From positions 2,914,001-2,978,000 of the forward strand of contig CP079215.1 of NCBI GenBank assembly GCA_019316985.1: a stretch of 64,000 nucleotides of DNA, given 5' to 3'. Below the pieces are notes generated by a model. That model worked only from the letters and a program-made list of their open reading frames with translations. It was not told the origin of the DNA and made no database searches. Below are positions 12,092 to 21,763 of this stretch, piece after piece. This DNA comes from Paraniabella defluvii (GTDB taxonomy: Bacteria; Bacteroidota; Bacteroidia; Chitinophagales; Chitinophagaceae). Made by a program: the position numbers and the translations under genes. Every line of letters starts with the position of its first letter. Position 1 is the first letter of the stretch.

Positions 12092-13742
12092 ATGAATAGA
12101 AAGATATATTTAGGCCTGCTGCTACTCATTGCCATCATGTCGTGCAGTAAAATGTATGATAATGCAGAGAAGTATGCCGGAGAAGTGGTATACCCGGGAA
12201 AATATGATACCATTATCGGTCGTATCGGGTTTGAACGTGTGGAAATAGATCTGATGAAGGCGGGAAGGATACCTGCCAGCCAGGTTAAGCTAGGTAAAGC
12301 TGTAAAAACAATAGTAGAATATGACGATAAAAAAATTGTTTTAGATACCCTGGCCTCCTGGCTTAATATAAAAGATCTTAAAGTGTCAAAGCTCTATCGT
12401 TTTCGTGTATATACGCAGGACGATCAGGGTAATGTATCAGTACCTCAGCAAATCGCATTAATACCTTATACTCAAACTGATTTGTCAAACCTGGTGATCA
12501 CATCGCCTCAGGCCCTTACCTCTCCGTCTGCTGCAATTTACCTGGCCTGCCAGCCTTACTACAGCGTTGCTTAATTACTACGGTCTTAAGTATTCTTATA
12601 AAGATAAGGCCGGAGTTACCCGCCAGGGAGAACAGGCGCAAAACCCACGAATATTGATGTCTAACCTGAACGCAGGCAGCGCTTCTACAATTGAGCTAAG
12701 CTATAAGGTGATCCCCAGGGTAAATGGCGTACCTATCCTGGATACGGTTTGGGCAACACGAACTGTACAGGTAAATACAACTGTAGGCTCCACACCGTTT
12801 CCGCCTTCCGAACTGGCTGTACTAACAGCCAACGGTATTTCTACTTTTACGGCAGATGCTGTAGCGGGCGTTCAAAACTAACCTTCCCCGTACATACGGG
12901 CACTTTCCAGGATCTTTTTACTTCCCGGGATTGAAGGAAATTGATCTGACCGGCGGAACTATTTTTCAAATGACCACCAATAGCTATAACCGCAATAGTG
13001 TAACAGATGTCATTGGCGGAGGACCGCTTATGCCTTTGCACGCCGCGCGGGAGACATGTCTCCGGTCAGCACACAATACCTGTTAGACCTGCTGGACCTG
13101 GGTACGCTTACCAAAGTAAAGTATGCAGCCAATTCAATGGGTATAGATGCCCTGCTGGAACCTTATGTAAGCAGGGGTTTGGTAGAGATAGTGGGCAAAC
13201 CCGATGAGGCTTTAATACCGGTTCAGCCATTTCTTTTGGATGGTGTTATCCAGGATGCCAACTGGAAGCTGGACGTTGAAGCTCCCGCCGCCAGTTACCC
13301 TGCCGGAGCGGGTTTGCAAAATGTTGTAAAGGCTACCCTGAGAGCTAAAAACGGGACTCTTGTTATACAAATACCTAAGGAATATGAGTTTGATATGACA
13401 AACTATAAGAGCCTTAAGTTTAAGGTATACGCTCCGCCTAAATCTGCAGTGTCGGGTATTTATGCGCCCTACCAGGGCTTATGGATGCGGATCATGAACT
13501 ATTTATGGGCGTTTACAACGGAAAGTAGTTTTGGACAACAGTACTGGGAATACGGAAAGAATGCATTTACTATTAGTGACGCCAATCTGCAAACCTGGAC
13601 AGACGTGACAGTTGACCTGTCTCAAAGTGTTGGCAAACACAACCGGGTTATTGTGATAAATATAGGAGGAGAGCCATCCATTACATTTGCGCCTACACAG
13701 GATATTGTTTACTATTTTGCCAATTTCAGGTTTGCCAAATAA
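12092..13742 (+). CDS. DUF4998 domain surface lipoprotein
   Basis: The last gene of the SusCD operon. A short signal peptide ends LIAIMSC (lipid Cys near residue 18), followed by KMYDNAEKYAGEVVYPGKYD, characteristic of DUF4998. The N-terminal half has fibronectin-like strands (SKLYRFRVYTQDDQGN). The last 170 residues form a separate beta-rich domain beginning near LDGVIQDANWKLDVE, with YKSLKFKVYAPP and TDVTVDLSQSVG, resembling carbohydrate-binding jelly rolls. Frame changes are near 12540, 12878, 12918 and 13035, the densest cluster in this operon, so the middle of the protein is the least certain. Restored length is about 550 residues. The ligand is unknown. A strong bidirectional terminator follows 22 bp later. 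Confidence 0.8.
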
Positions 13743-13764
13743 CTAATCCGGCCAACCAAACATA

Positions 13765-13800
13765 AAAAAACCGAGGCTTAGAAATGAACCTCGGTTTTTT
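13765..13800. terminator. Bidirectional rho-independent terminator
   Basis: A 12-bp perfect stem (AAAAAACCGAGG at 13765-13776 with its complement at 13789-13800) and a 12-nt loop. It has an A-tract on one side and a T-tract on the other, so it can end both the DUF4998 gene (+) and the facing Gfo/Idh/MocA gene (-). Confidence 0.9.
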
Positions 13801-13805
13801 ATTGG

Positions 13806-15139
13806 TTAAAATTTCCGGTAGGTACCTTCTAAAAATTTATTGGCTTCTGCTTCTTTAAACCTGGCATTTTTGCCATCCCAGTGTAAGGTTGTATTGGGAA
13901 ACTGAGCGGCAATAACGCCCAGTAAGATCACCTCCGTTAATTTAGCCGCATAAGAAAACGGGGCGCTGCATTTAGTTTTACCCAGGCAGGCATCTACAAA
14001 CTCGTGATAATGTTTTTGACCCTCCACATCATAGCTTACGGTTGGTTTGCCGGCTTCGCCTTTGGTATCGTATTTAGCAATGTCAATCGGTTGGTAAGTG
14101 CCGTTGATAATGAGTTTGGGAAGCTGCATGAAATGCGGTAATAAAAGGCGCTGGCCGTTTTCACCAATAAACATAGCGCCCTGATCAGGTAATTTTTCTC
14201 CGTTCGGAAGTTTTAGCTCTTCCTGCAATTCCGGCGCTCCTTTTCCATCGTACCAAACCCACTCCAGGGTTTTGGCAGTATAAGGCGTGCCGGGGAAAGT
14301 ATATACTACATGGTTTTTTCAGGATGTCCAAAATTGTTAGGTGCACGGCATTCGTTTTTTACAGTTAACGGAACGCTTAGCTTTAAAGCATTGTAAGGAG
14401 TGTCAAAAATATGAACGCCCATGTCGCCTAAAGTACCGCAACCATAGTCGAGGTACTTACGCCAGTTACCGGGATGATAAAAGCCTTTTTATAAGGTCTT
14501 TCTTTAGCTGTTCCCAGCCACAGGTTCCAGTCCAGTCCTTCAGGTACCGGGTCGCTTCCTTCCGGTTCTGGCCCGTCGTATCCCCATACTTTGGGCGACC
14601 AGGCAATTACCTTTTTAACTTTTCCTATAATACCTTTCTGTATAAGTATGGTAGCTAACTTATAATCATAAAAGAGTGAACCTGGATACCCATTTGTGTA
14701 ACCAGTTTTTTCTGGGCGGCAACCTGCTCCATTTTGCGCGACTCGGAAATGTAGTGTGTAAGCGGCTTCTGGCAGTAAACGTTTTTATTAAGCTCCATAG
14801 CCATCAGGGAAACCGGCGCGTGGGCATGATCCGGCGTTGACACGATAACAGCGTCTATTTCGTTACCAATGCTTTCAAACATCTTTCTGTAATCGGTAAA
14901 AATTTTGGCGCCGGAATAAGTGCCTTTTACCGCGTTTATTTTATTCATATCCACATCGCAAAGCGCCACTACTTCCACAGCGGGGTGCGAGGCAATATCT
15001 TTTAAATCGGCGGTGCCCATCATGCCTAAACCAACCTGGGCAACGCGTAATTTTTTTGTTCGGATGCAAGTGAAGACAGTGGCAGGAGAAAGGCTAAACT
15101 ACCGGCTGCCGAAGTTTTTATAAAATCAATCCTTTTCAT
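13806..15139 (-). CDS. Gfo/Idh/MocA-family NAD(P)-dependent oxidoreductase, exported
   Basis: An NAD(P)-dependent dehydrogenase of the glucose-fructose oxidoreductase/inositol dehydrogenase family, acting on sugars or their derivatives. The restored N-terminus MKRIDFIKTSAAGSLAFLLP is a Tat-like signal (KR in place of the usual RR), so the enzyme is probably periplasmic. The Rossmann fold follows: KLRVAQVGLGMMGTADLKD, VALCDVD, and the family motif CQKPLTHYISESRKM, close to the classic EKP. The C-terminal half contains PFSYAAKLTEVILLGVIA and ends EGTYRKF. Several indels break it (near 15045, 14660, about 14480 and about 14300). Restored length is about 444 residues. It is followed on the same strand by the terminator shared with the SusCD operon. 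The substrate cannot be determined. Confidence 0.85.
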
Positions 15140-15187
15140 CAGTTTGTTTTTTTGTTTTTAATTGCCGTTGGAGGCGTTACTGATATT

Positions 15188-15967
15188 TTATTTAAGTGGT
15201 TTTATCTTTATATTCCTAAACCATAACGAGCTGCCATGGTATTGCAGGCTTATATACCCGGTTTTAAAAGTGCCATAGTTGGTGCTTTTGGCCCATTTAC
15301 CTGCTTTTTTTCTAGCCTGCCAATCTTCTGAATCAGGATTAAAGCTGACTATTTTAACACCATTCAGCCAATGTTCAACTCTGCCGGGGGCAACAACAAT
15401 TTTGTTGTATTCCAGCTGCCTGCCGGGTGCAGCACTTTTTACGTTCATCGGCCGGGTGCATTGCATAATCGGCGCCGGTTTTTTGCCAATCCTGCAGCTG
15501 CTCCGGGTTTTTCGCACCAAACTGGGCATTATAGTCCTTTAAATTACTATGCATGCGGGCATAATTTTCATCGTCAATAAGCTGATACTCTGGTGATATA
15601 TTGGAAGGGCCTCCGTAGCCTTCTTTCACATGATAAAAATGCCGCTATTGCCGCCTTTGCCTATTTTCCAGTCTATCGTTAGTTCAAAATATTCAAACTC
15701 CTGCCCGGAAAAAATAATGTCGCGGCTGCCTTTATAAGAAACATCATTTACTTTTTCGTTGATCTTATCATTGTCTACCCAAAGCATATTATTGCTTATT
15801 ACCCAGCCGGGAGGCAGCGTTTCGGCTCCATAGCCACGCCATTGAGGCGCATTTTCTTTACTTAGTAAATTAATTGTTTTCTGCTTTTGAGCGAGAGCAT
15901 TAAAAGCGCTACCCATAAAAAGGACAGAAATCCATATCGCAGGACCCAATAGTTTTTTGAATTTCAT
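15188..15967 (-). CDS. DUF1080 (3-keto-disaccharide hydrolase-like) secreted protein
   Basis: A secreted DUF1080 protein of about 260 residues with a concanavalin-like jelly-roll fold. Recent work places some DUF1080 members among 3-keto-glycoside hydrolases, which would pair well with the adjacent Gfo/Idh/MocA dehydrogenase. The signal peptide is MKFKKLLGPAIWISVLFMGS... cut near ALAQ. Fold marks include YFELTIDWKIGKGGNSGIF, EYQLIDDENYA, RQLEYNKIVVAPGRVEHWLN and YISLQYHGSSLWFRNIKIKP, all typical. Frame changes lie near 15632 and 15435. The ATG at 15967 is preferred over an upstream start near 15997 because it begins the signal peptide. It lies 48 bp upstream of the dehydrogenase gene on the same strand, so the two probably form one unit. 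Confidence 0.87.
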
Positions 15968-16060
15968 AATAACCGGCACTAAATTGTTTAATAGCAAGAT
16001 GTTCAGACCGAACTTTTATTTGCAACCTGTTAAAAATAGCAAAGAATTTGGTTAGTACAC

Positions 16061-16455
16061 CTAATCCTCCCGATATTTTCTTCTATTATCTTTTACAATA
16101 CTTTTCCGTTTTTTAAACTCTATCCTTCTTTCTATAGAAGCTTTTGATGCCTGGGTAGCAATACGGGCTTTCTTTTTTGCAGCGCTTTGCTGATAGCTTC
16201 GTTTATTTTCCTGGTTGCATCCGTTTTATTTTCCAGTTGTGTTCTGTATGTTGCTGACTTTACCCACAAATAGCCCTCGCTATTGATACGGTTCACCAGC
16301 TTTTCATGGAGCAGCTGTTTTTGGGTTTCCGATAAAACAGCCGAATTAGCTACATGGAAAGTTGCCAGTACCGCTGTCTCTACTTTATTGACGTTTTGAC
16401 CTCCTTTACCTCCGCTTCGTGTGGTCTTGAAAATAATTTCTTTTGATACATCCAT
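16061..16455 (-). CDS. arfB: Alternative ribosome-rescue peptidyl-tRNA hydrolase ArfB (YaeJ-like)
   Basis: A small release-factor-like protein that frees ribosomes stalled on mRNAs lacking a stop codon by hydrolysing peptidyl-tRNA. The catalytic GGQ motif is clear in TRSGGKGGQNVNKVET near the N-terminus. The visible frame ends early at 16132, but adding one A to a run near 16180 (on the minus strand, LQ-KKKARIATQ) extends the protein to a lysine/arginine-rich tail ending NRRKYRED at 16061. That basic tail is what ArfB inserts into the mRNA entry channel, so the extension is expected. Restored length is about 131 residues. I use the ATG at 16455; a TTG nine bases upstream is in frame. Confidence 0.9.
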
Positions 16456-16550
16456 TTTATTCAATTATCACTCTAAATTAGATTTTATATTTTGCATACC
16501 TGGAACCGCCCTGACAAATTTCAGGCAGGAAAGATTGTTTAGGCGTTCCC

Positions 16551-16570
16551 TGTCTGCCGGCAGGCAGGCA
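16551..16570. repeat. GC-rich palindrome CTGCCGGCAG with flanking GGCA copies
   Basis: TGTCTGCCGGCAGGCAGGCA in the arfB-dtd intergenic region contains the perfect 10-bp palindrome CTGCCGGCAG at 16554-16563. It stands out from the AT-rich surroundings. It may belong to a family of dispersed GC palindromes, but only one copy is visible here. Confidence 0.35.
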
Positions 16571-16609
16571 TTCGACCCAAAAATAGCTGCGATAGATAAA
16601 AATAAGCGA

Positions 16610-17060
16610 ATGAAAGTTGTGATTCAAAGAGTGTTAAATGCTTCGGTAACCATTCATAATGTTGTACATTCTGCCATAGATAAAGGGTTAATGATCTTTT
16701 TAGGTATTGAAGACCTGGATAATGAGGAGGATGTTCGATGGTTAAGCCAGAAGATAACCCAGTTAAGAATTTTCAACGACCGGGATGGCGTAATGAACCT
16801 GTGTGTAAAAGAAGTAGGAGGTGAAATATTGCTGGTAAGCCAGTTTACTTTACATGCTTCTACTAAAAAAGGAAACAGGCCGTCTTATATTAAAGCAAGT
16901 AAACCACCTGTTGCCATACCCTTGTATGAGGCGATGATACATCAACTGCAGTGTGATCTGGGAAAGCAATTCAAACAGGGGTGTTCGGCGCCGATATGCA
17001 GGTGCAGCTTGTTAACGACGGACCGGTAACTATATTATTGATACAAAGAATAAAGAATAA
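16610..17060 (+). CDS. dtd: D-aminoacyl-tRNA deacylase
   Basis: Removes D-amino acids (and mischarged glycine) from tRNA, protecting translation fidelity. It begins [13 protein letters not shown]. Both catalytic signatures are present: SQFTLHAST (SQxT, near 16842) and, after restoring the frame, NDGPVTI (Gly-cisPro, near 17016). A frame change near 16976 turns [14 protein letters not shown] into a different reading, and a second near 17037 restores the expected end DTKNKE with the stop at 17058-17060. Restored length is 150 residues, normal for Dtd. The MazG-like gene starts two bases after the stop, so the two are co-transcribed. Identification is secure. Confidence 0.93.
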
Positions 17061-17061
17061 C

Positions 17062-17405
17062 ATGACAATAAACCAGGCGCAACAACAGGTAGATGAATGG
17101 ATCAAAACCGTTGGTGTAAAGTATTTTAGCGAGCTTACCAATATGGCTATTTTAACAGAGGAAGTGGGAGAGCTATCGAAGCATATGGCACGCATCTACG
17201 GCGAACAATCTTATAAGAATGGTAAAGTTTACTCAAAGGAGGAACAGAAGCAGATGCTGGCTGATGAAATGGCAGACGTTTTGTGGGTAGTATTATGCCT
17301 CGCCAATCAAACAGGTATTAACCTCACAGAGGCATTAAAAAGAACTTTGAAAAGAAAACTATCCGTGATACTGACCGGCATGCCAATAATGAAAAACTGA
17401 AATAG
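17062..17405 (+). CDS. MazG-like nucleotide pyrophosphohydrolase
   Basis: A small all-alpha NTP pyrophosphatase of the MazG/dCTPase superfamily, likely cleaving non-canonical or excess nucleoside triphosphates. The metal-binding signature is present as [14 protein letters not shown] (EExxE) near 17152-17193 and [15 protein letters not shown] (ExxD) near 17263-17307. A frame change near 17344 alters the last 20 residues; the restored end is [20 protein letters not shown] with the stop at 17403-17405. Length is about 114 residues, typical for the single-domain form. It sits between dtd and a YihY membrane protein with 1-4 bp gaps, suggesting one operon. Substrate preference cannot be read from the sequence. 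Confidence 0.88.
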
Positions 17406-17409
17406 GTTA

Positions 17410-18426
17410 ATGAAAAAAACGTGGACGATCATAAAGCAGTCTGTTGGAGAGATCTTCGACATGCGCATTTTTAAATTAAGTGCGGCATTGGCTTACTATA
17501 CGATTTTTTCTATTCCTGGTTTGCTGATCGTGGTATTATGGATTGCCGATATATTCTCAGGCCATGATGCATCTGTAAGAGATAGCCTGTATAACCAAAT
17601 ACAGGGCCTTGTTGGGGAAAGTGCCAAAGTGCAGATCCAAACCACCATACAGGAGGCTTCAAACGATATATCAGGCAAAGGGTTTTCAACTGTTGTAGGG
17701 TTGGGCACATTGATATTTGGCGCCACCGGTGTTTTTGCGGAAATACAGGACTCGATCAATGTAATATGGCGGCTTAAGGCAAAGCCTAAAAAAAAAGGAA
17801 AAGGATGGCTAAAGCTGGTCATCGACAGGTTGTTGTCTTTTTCGGTTGTCATCTCCTTAGGTTTTTTACTGTTGGTGTCTCTACTGGTCAATGGCCTGAT
17901 GGATATATTTATTGACCAGCTTACTAAAAGTATCCCCGAAACAGAAGTTACGATTGCTTACCTGTCTAACCTTGGTATTACATTTTTGATTACTTCTTTT
18001 TTGTTCGGGATGATCTTTAAAGTATTGCCCGATGCACGTATACGCTGGAAAGCCGTTCGGGCAGGCGCTTTTGTTACTGCTATACTCTTTATGCTGGGCA
18101 AATTTCTGATAAGCTATTACCTGGGCCATAATAAAATGACATCAGCGTATGGCGCTGCGGGTTCTATAATAGTAATATTGCTGTGGGTGTATTATTCTGC
18201 TGTTATTCTTTATTTTGGTGCGGCTTTTACAAGGGTGTTTGCCATACATAACGATATGAATATTTATCCCAATCAATACGCCGTTTGGGTAGAACAGGTA
18301 GAGGTAGAACATGAAGATTCTATACAAAACCTGCATAATGATAAAGTGGTAGCGGCACATGAACATGATATTGTAAAGGAAACAGATCAAGGGGCAGGCG
18401 ATGAAAAAAGTAACGATAAAAGCTAG
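17410..18426 (+). CDS. YihY/BrkB-family inner-membrane protein
   Basis: An integral membrane protein of the YihY (formerly BrkB) family with about six transmembrane helices and no proven biochemical function. Family marks are FKLSAALAYYTIFSIPGLLIVV near the N-terminus, GTLIFGATGVFAEIQDSINVIW in the middle and YGAAGSIIVILLWVYYSAVILYFGAAFT near the end, followed by an acidic, histidine-bearing cytoplasmic tail. The gene is intact at 338 residues, one of the few here without an indel. It starts 4 bp after the MazG stop, so it is probably the third gene of the dtd operon. The earlier description of this family as ribonuclease BN was an error and should not be used. Confidence 0.92.
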   Translation: MKKTWTIIKQSVGEIFDMRIFKLSAALAYYTIFSIPGLLIVVLWIADIFSGHDASVRDSLYNQIQGLVGESAKVQIQTTIQEASNDISGKGFSTVVGLGTLIFGATGVFAEIQDSINVIWRLKAKPKKKGKGWLKLVIDRLLSFSVVISLGFLLLVSLLVNGLMDIFIDQLTKSIPETEVTIAYLSNLGITFLITSFLFGMIFKVLPDARIRWKAVRAGAFVTAILFMLGKFLISYYLGHNKMTSAYGAAGSIIVILLWVYYSAVILYFGAAFTRVFAIHNDMNIYPNQYAVWVEQVEVEHEDSIQNLHNDKVVAAHEHDIVKETDQGAGDEKSNDKS

Positions 18427-18463
18427 TTCTGCTTTATGCTCCCTTTATCGGTTGTTCTATCCC

Positions 18464-19109
18464 TTAGTTTTGATTGCCGGCCTGCTCGTAGCACAGCTCC
18501 AGTATTTTTTAAAAGCGTTCAGGTATCGCTCTTTACCTTCCTTTTTTGTAATATCTATTTCGCAGATGGTAGTTCCCAGCATTTTGCCATGAAGGATCAT
18601 GTAATAAATTGCTGCAACAATGGTTCCGGAGATAGCGCGGAAATCAATGTCGGTGTCTTTAAAAGTAAGATCAGATTTCTTAAAAACCGGTTCTCCAAAA
18701 AGTTCGCGGTTATTGGCTATAGCTTTGAGTGTTTTATTTTTCTCACTGATGCCCCAAAGAATGATTTTTGCATTTCCGGAGATTTTTCAAAAAAGCGGAA
18801 ATCATCTTCAATAATGGAAAATATTTCTTCTTTTTTAAGCGGTGTGGTGGTGTCGCAGGTAGTATCGCTCATTTGCTGCATCTGGATATTCCAGAAATCT
18901 CTTTGTTCAAGATAGTTTTTAATCAATCCTTCCAGGCCGCCAAAGTAGCGGTAAATTAATTTTTTTGACACACCCGAAACAGCTTCAATTCTATTGACCT
19001 TGATATGCTGAAAACCTTCTTTCACCAGTATGCTTCCCACTGCCTTGATCAGTTTTTGTTTGGTTTTCTCTTTATCATATATTTTCCCCTGATGCGTTTT
19101 CCTTTTCAT
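18464..19109 (-). CDS. TetR/AcrR-family transcriptional regulator
   Basis: A DNA-binding repressor of about 215 residues. The N-terminal domain shows the TetR helix-turn-helix: KLIKAVGSILVKEGFQHIKV, then VSGVSKKLIYRYFGGLEGL. The C-terminal ligand domain is all-helical and not specific enough to predict an inducer. I start at the ATG at 19109 (MKRKTHQGK), preceded by a purine-rich GAGGGAG; an upstream in-frame extension lacks protein-like sequence. Frame changes occur near 18772 and 18500; the restored C-terminus is FKKILELCYEQAGNQN with the stop at 18464. It converges on YihY with a 37-bp gap. The target genes are unknown; no divergent partner gene is adjacent. Confidence 0.85.
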
Positions 19110-19203
19110 ACTCCCTCTTTTGTATTTCAAATATCCATCCATTTTACAACCCCACAAAATTTTTACGCAGGAGCGCCGGCTGGGTACAGCAGTACAGTGA
19201 TGT

Positions 19204-19316
19204 TTTAGTAACGGAATGTCCCCATGAAGTGAAAATTTATTTTGAATTATTTGTACTTGTTTGTATTTTAGTAAAGCCTGGTATGTATGATACGGGCATT
19301 TTGTGCCGTTACTAAA
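19204..19316. repeat. Inverted-repeat segment between TetR and flavoprotein genes
   Basis: TTTAGTAACGG at 19204-19214 and its exact complement CCGTTACTAAA at 19306-19316 bracket 91 bp. Similarity continues inward (AATGTCCCC against AAATGCCCG after a 4-base insertion). There is no ORF inside and no obvious target-site duplication. It could be a small non-autonomous element or a pair of regulator sites. It lies in the 322-bp stretch 19110-19431, which otherwise holds nothing recognisable. Confidence 0.4.
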
Positions 19317-19431
19317 TTCTATGAAAGATGTTAGTGTAGTTGACAAGCGTGCCATAGCAATGCTTAAGTGCCTAATGGGATATGCCTGAAGCAGCAGTGG
19401 CTTTTGAGTTTCTTTCTTAGCGATACAGGCG

Positions 19432-21011
19432 CTATTGAGAATGGCCGGAAGCAATTTTGTTGGATATGCTTTTTGCTACTCTTTCTCCGTCCATTGCTGC
19501 GCTCACAATACCTCCGGCGTAGCCCGCACCTTCACCGCAGGGATACAGGTTTTTAATCTGGGGATGTTGCAATGTTTCAGCATCTCTCGGTATCCTTACC
19601 GGTGAGGAGGTGCGTGATTCGGTGGCCACCAGTACCGCTTCATTGGTATAATAGCCCCTCATCTTTTGCCAAATTCAATGAATGCTTTTTGCAGGGCGCC
19701 ATGTATAAAAGGCGGCAATACTGCGCTTAAATCAGCGCTGCTGATTCCCGGCAGGTACGAGCAGCCGGGCAATGTGGCCGATAATTTATCTGAACAAAAA
19801 TCAACCATCCGCTGGGCCGGCGCTTTTAAAGATCCCCACCAGCCAGGTAAGCCTTATGCTCCACTTCTTCCTGGAAATTCAACAATGAGAGTGGGCTTGT
19901 ACTTTTAGATTTCTGGCTTTTAATGGCATCAGCCAGTTGCACCTGTACTACAATGCCCGAATTGGCGTAGGGATTGTTTCGTTTAGATGGCGACCAGCCG
20001 TTAACAACAATTTCTTTGGCCGCTGTAGCAGCAGGAGCTATTATGCCCCGGGGCACATACAAAAGCTGAATACGCCGATATTGTTGACCTGTTGTACCAG
20101 GCTATAGGAGGCAGGAGGCAGGTATTCACCCCTGCTGTCGCATTTATACTGGGCTTTGTCGATCAGCGCCTGCGGATGCTCTGCGCGAACGCCCAATGCA
20201 AATGGTTTTGCTTCAATCAGTATTTTTTTTTGATGAAGTAAATGAAAGATATCACGGGCAGAGTGACCGGTTGCCAGTATAGCTGCTTCTGCTTCTATAG
20301 TGGTGCCATCCTGTGTTATTACTCCTTTAAGGATATTGTCAGTAATAACAAAGTCGGTTACTTTATGATCAAATAGTACTTTTCCTCCCGAGGCAATAAT
20401 TTCTTCCCGCATGGCGGTTATGATCTTGGGAAGTTTGTTGGTACCAATATGTGGATGCGCCTCGTAAAGTATTTTTTCTTCTGCGCCAAAACGTACAAAC
20501 AGGTTAAGTATCCGGTCTATATCTCCGCGCTTGTTACTCCTGGTATATAACTTGCCGTCGCTATAGGTGCCTGCGCCGCCTTCTCCAAAACAGTAGTTGC
20601 TTTCAGGATTTACAATTCCTTCTTTGTTCATGGCCGCCAGGTCGCGCCGGCGCGATTTCACATCTTTGCCCCGCTCCAGTACTATGGGTTGTATACCTGC
20701 TTCAATAAGTTGAAGGGCCGCAAATAACCCCGCCGGGCCCGCGCCAATTATGATGACCTTTTTTTCTGCCCTGCTCACGTCCTTAAAAGAAAAAGACTGC
20801 AGTTCACGCTGTTGATAGGGTTCGTTGATAAAGGCTGTTACCTTTAAATTGAACCAGGGTTGCTTCGAGCGCGCATCGATAGAGCTTTTAAGATGGTAAA
20901 GCCTGTAACGCCGGAAGGATCGATACCTTCGCTGGCTGCTATCTGGCGTTGAATAAAAGCATGATCAGATGCTTCCTGCGGAGATAATTGAAGTTGAATA
21001 ATTTTCTGCAT
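19432..21011 (-). CDS. NAD(P)/FAD-dependent oxidoreductase (COG2509 type)
   Basis: A cytoplasmic flavoprotein of the uncharacterised FAD-dependent dehydrogenase group COG2509. An N-terminal segment of about 85 residues (MQKIIQLQLSPQEASDHAF...) precedes the dinucleotide-binding motif VIIIGAGPAGLFAALQL near 20745. NYCFGEGGAGTYSDGKLYTR and AILATGHSARDIFHLL are typical of the group, and the C-terminal FAD-contact region LYPCGEGAGYAGGIVSAAMDG is present near 19530-19470. Frame changes lie near 20883, 20045, 19830 and 19662. Restored length is about 526 residues, as expected. Members are predicted oxidoreductases, but no substrate is established. It seems to be a single-gene unit. Confidence 0.88.
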
Positions 21012-21118
21012 GTTATGTCAGGTTTTTATCCTGAAGAATTTCTGCAAAGAAAGGAAGAAAAATGAGAACCTGCGTTTGTAAGGGGTGGGTATGCATGCAG
21101 CCCGTCGCATAATGTGTT

Positions 21119-21696
21119 TCAAGGCTTATCCACGCTCATGTTAACATATACAATTTTATACCGGTTACCTTTCCTGGCGCTTTTAAACTTCCGGTTTAAG
21201 AATAAACCTGCTCCGCCCACACCTGTAGCGATAGCCACATTTCGCGCATTCCGGTTGTCGAGCAGCGGGTCGGCCTTTTCTATCAGGCCGTTAACAATAT
21301 TTAAAACGGTATACCCCAGTCCGCCAATAGCGGCATACCTGCCCAATTCACCCAGGTAATGATTGCGGTAGCTCGATTTGGGTGTATTTATATACTTAAT
21401 GCCTTTGTAATGAAGCTGTAAAATATAGGTAGTTACTGTATCATAACTTACAGTGCCGAAAATGTTTGTATAAGGAGCAGTGGTGAAATACCTGAGATAG
21501 ATACTGTCGTTTGCAATTTTATGAATAAGCGCATCGTAACGCCGGCCGTCGGTGCTGACAAAAGAGATGTTGACGCCCGCATAGTAATTCTTTACGGGCA
21601 CACCGTTTTCTTTCTGACAGATATAAAATCAGGAACCTGTGCGGCGCCCACCAGGGTAGCAGTCAAAAAGCAGGAAATCAACAGCAGCCGTAACAT
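21119..21696 (-). CDS. Exported protein of unknown function
   Basis: I do not recognise the family. With one base restored near 21600 the gene begins with a signal peptide (MLRLLLISCFLTATLVGAAQ) and runs about 192 residues. The first half is predicted beta-rich (NGVPVKNYYAGVNISFVSTDGRRY, SIYLRYFTTAPY). The second half has a glycine-rich hydrophobic segment (GRYAAIGGLGYTVLNIVNGL) and another (VAIATGVGGAGLFLN) before the basic end KSARKGNRYKIVYVNMSVDKP. This could be a periplasmic or outer-membrane-associated protein. It lies between a flavoprotein and a DUF3298 lipoprotein on the same strand, with 60-100 bp gaps that do not force an operon. Confidence 0.65.
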
Positions 21697-21763
21697 TTGC
21701 GCTAAAGATAGATGGATTACGTCAATCCAAATTCATTAAAATTGTTAAAGCATTAAGAAAGTT

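Noticed and set aside
18401-19208. Plus-strand frames across the TetR gene
   Set aside because: They are complementary to a convincing TetR protein on the minus strand and are low in protein-like composition.
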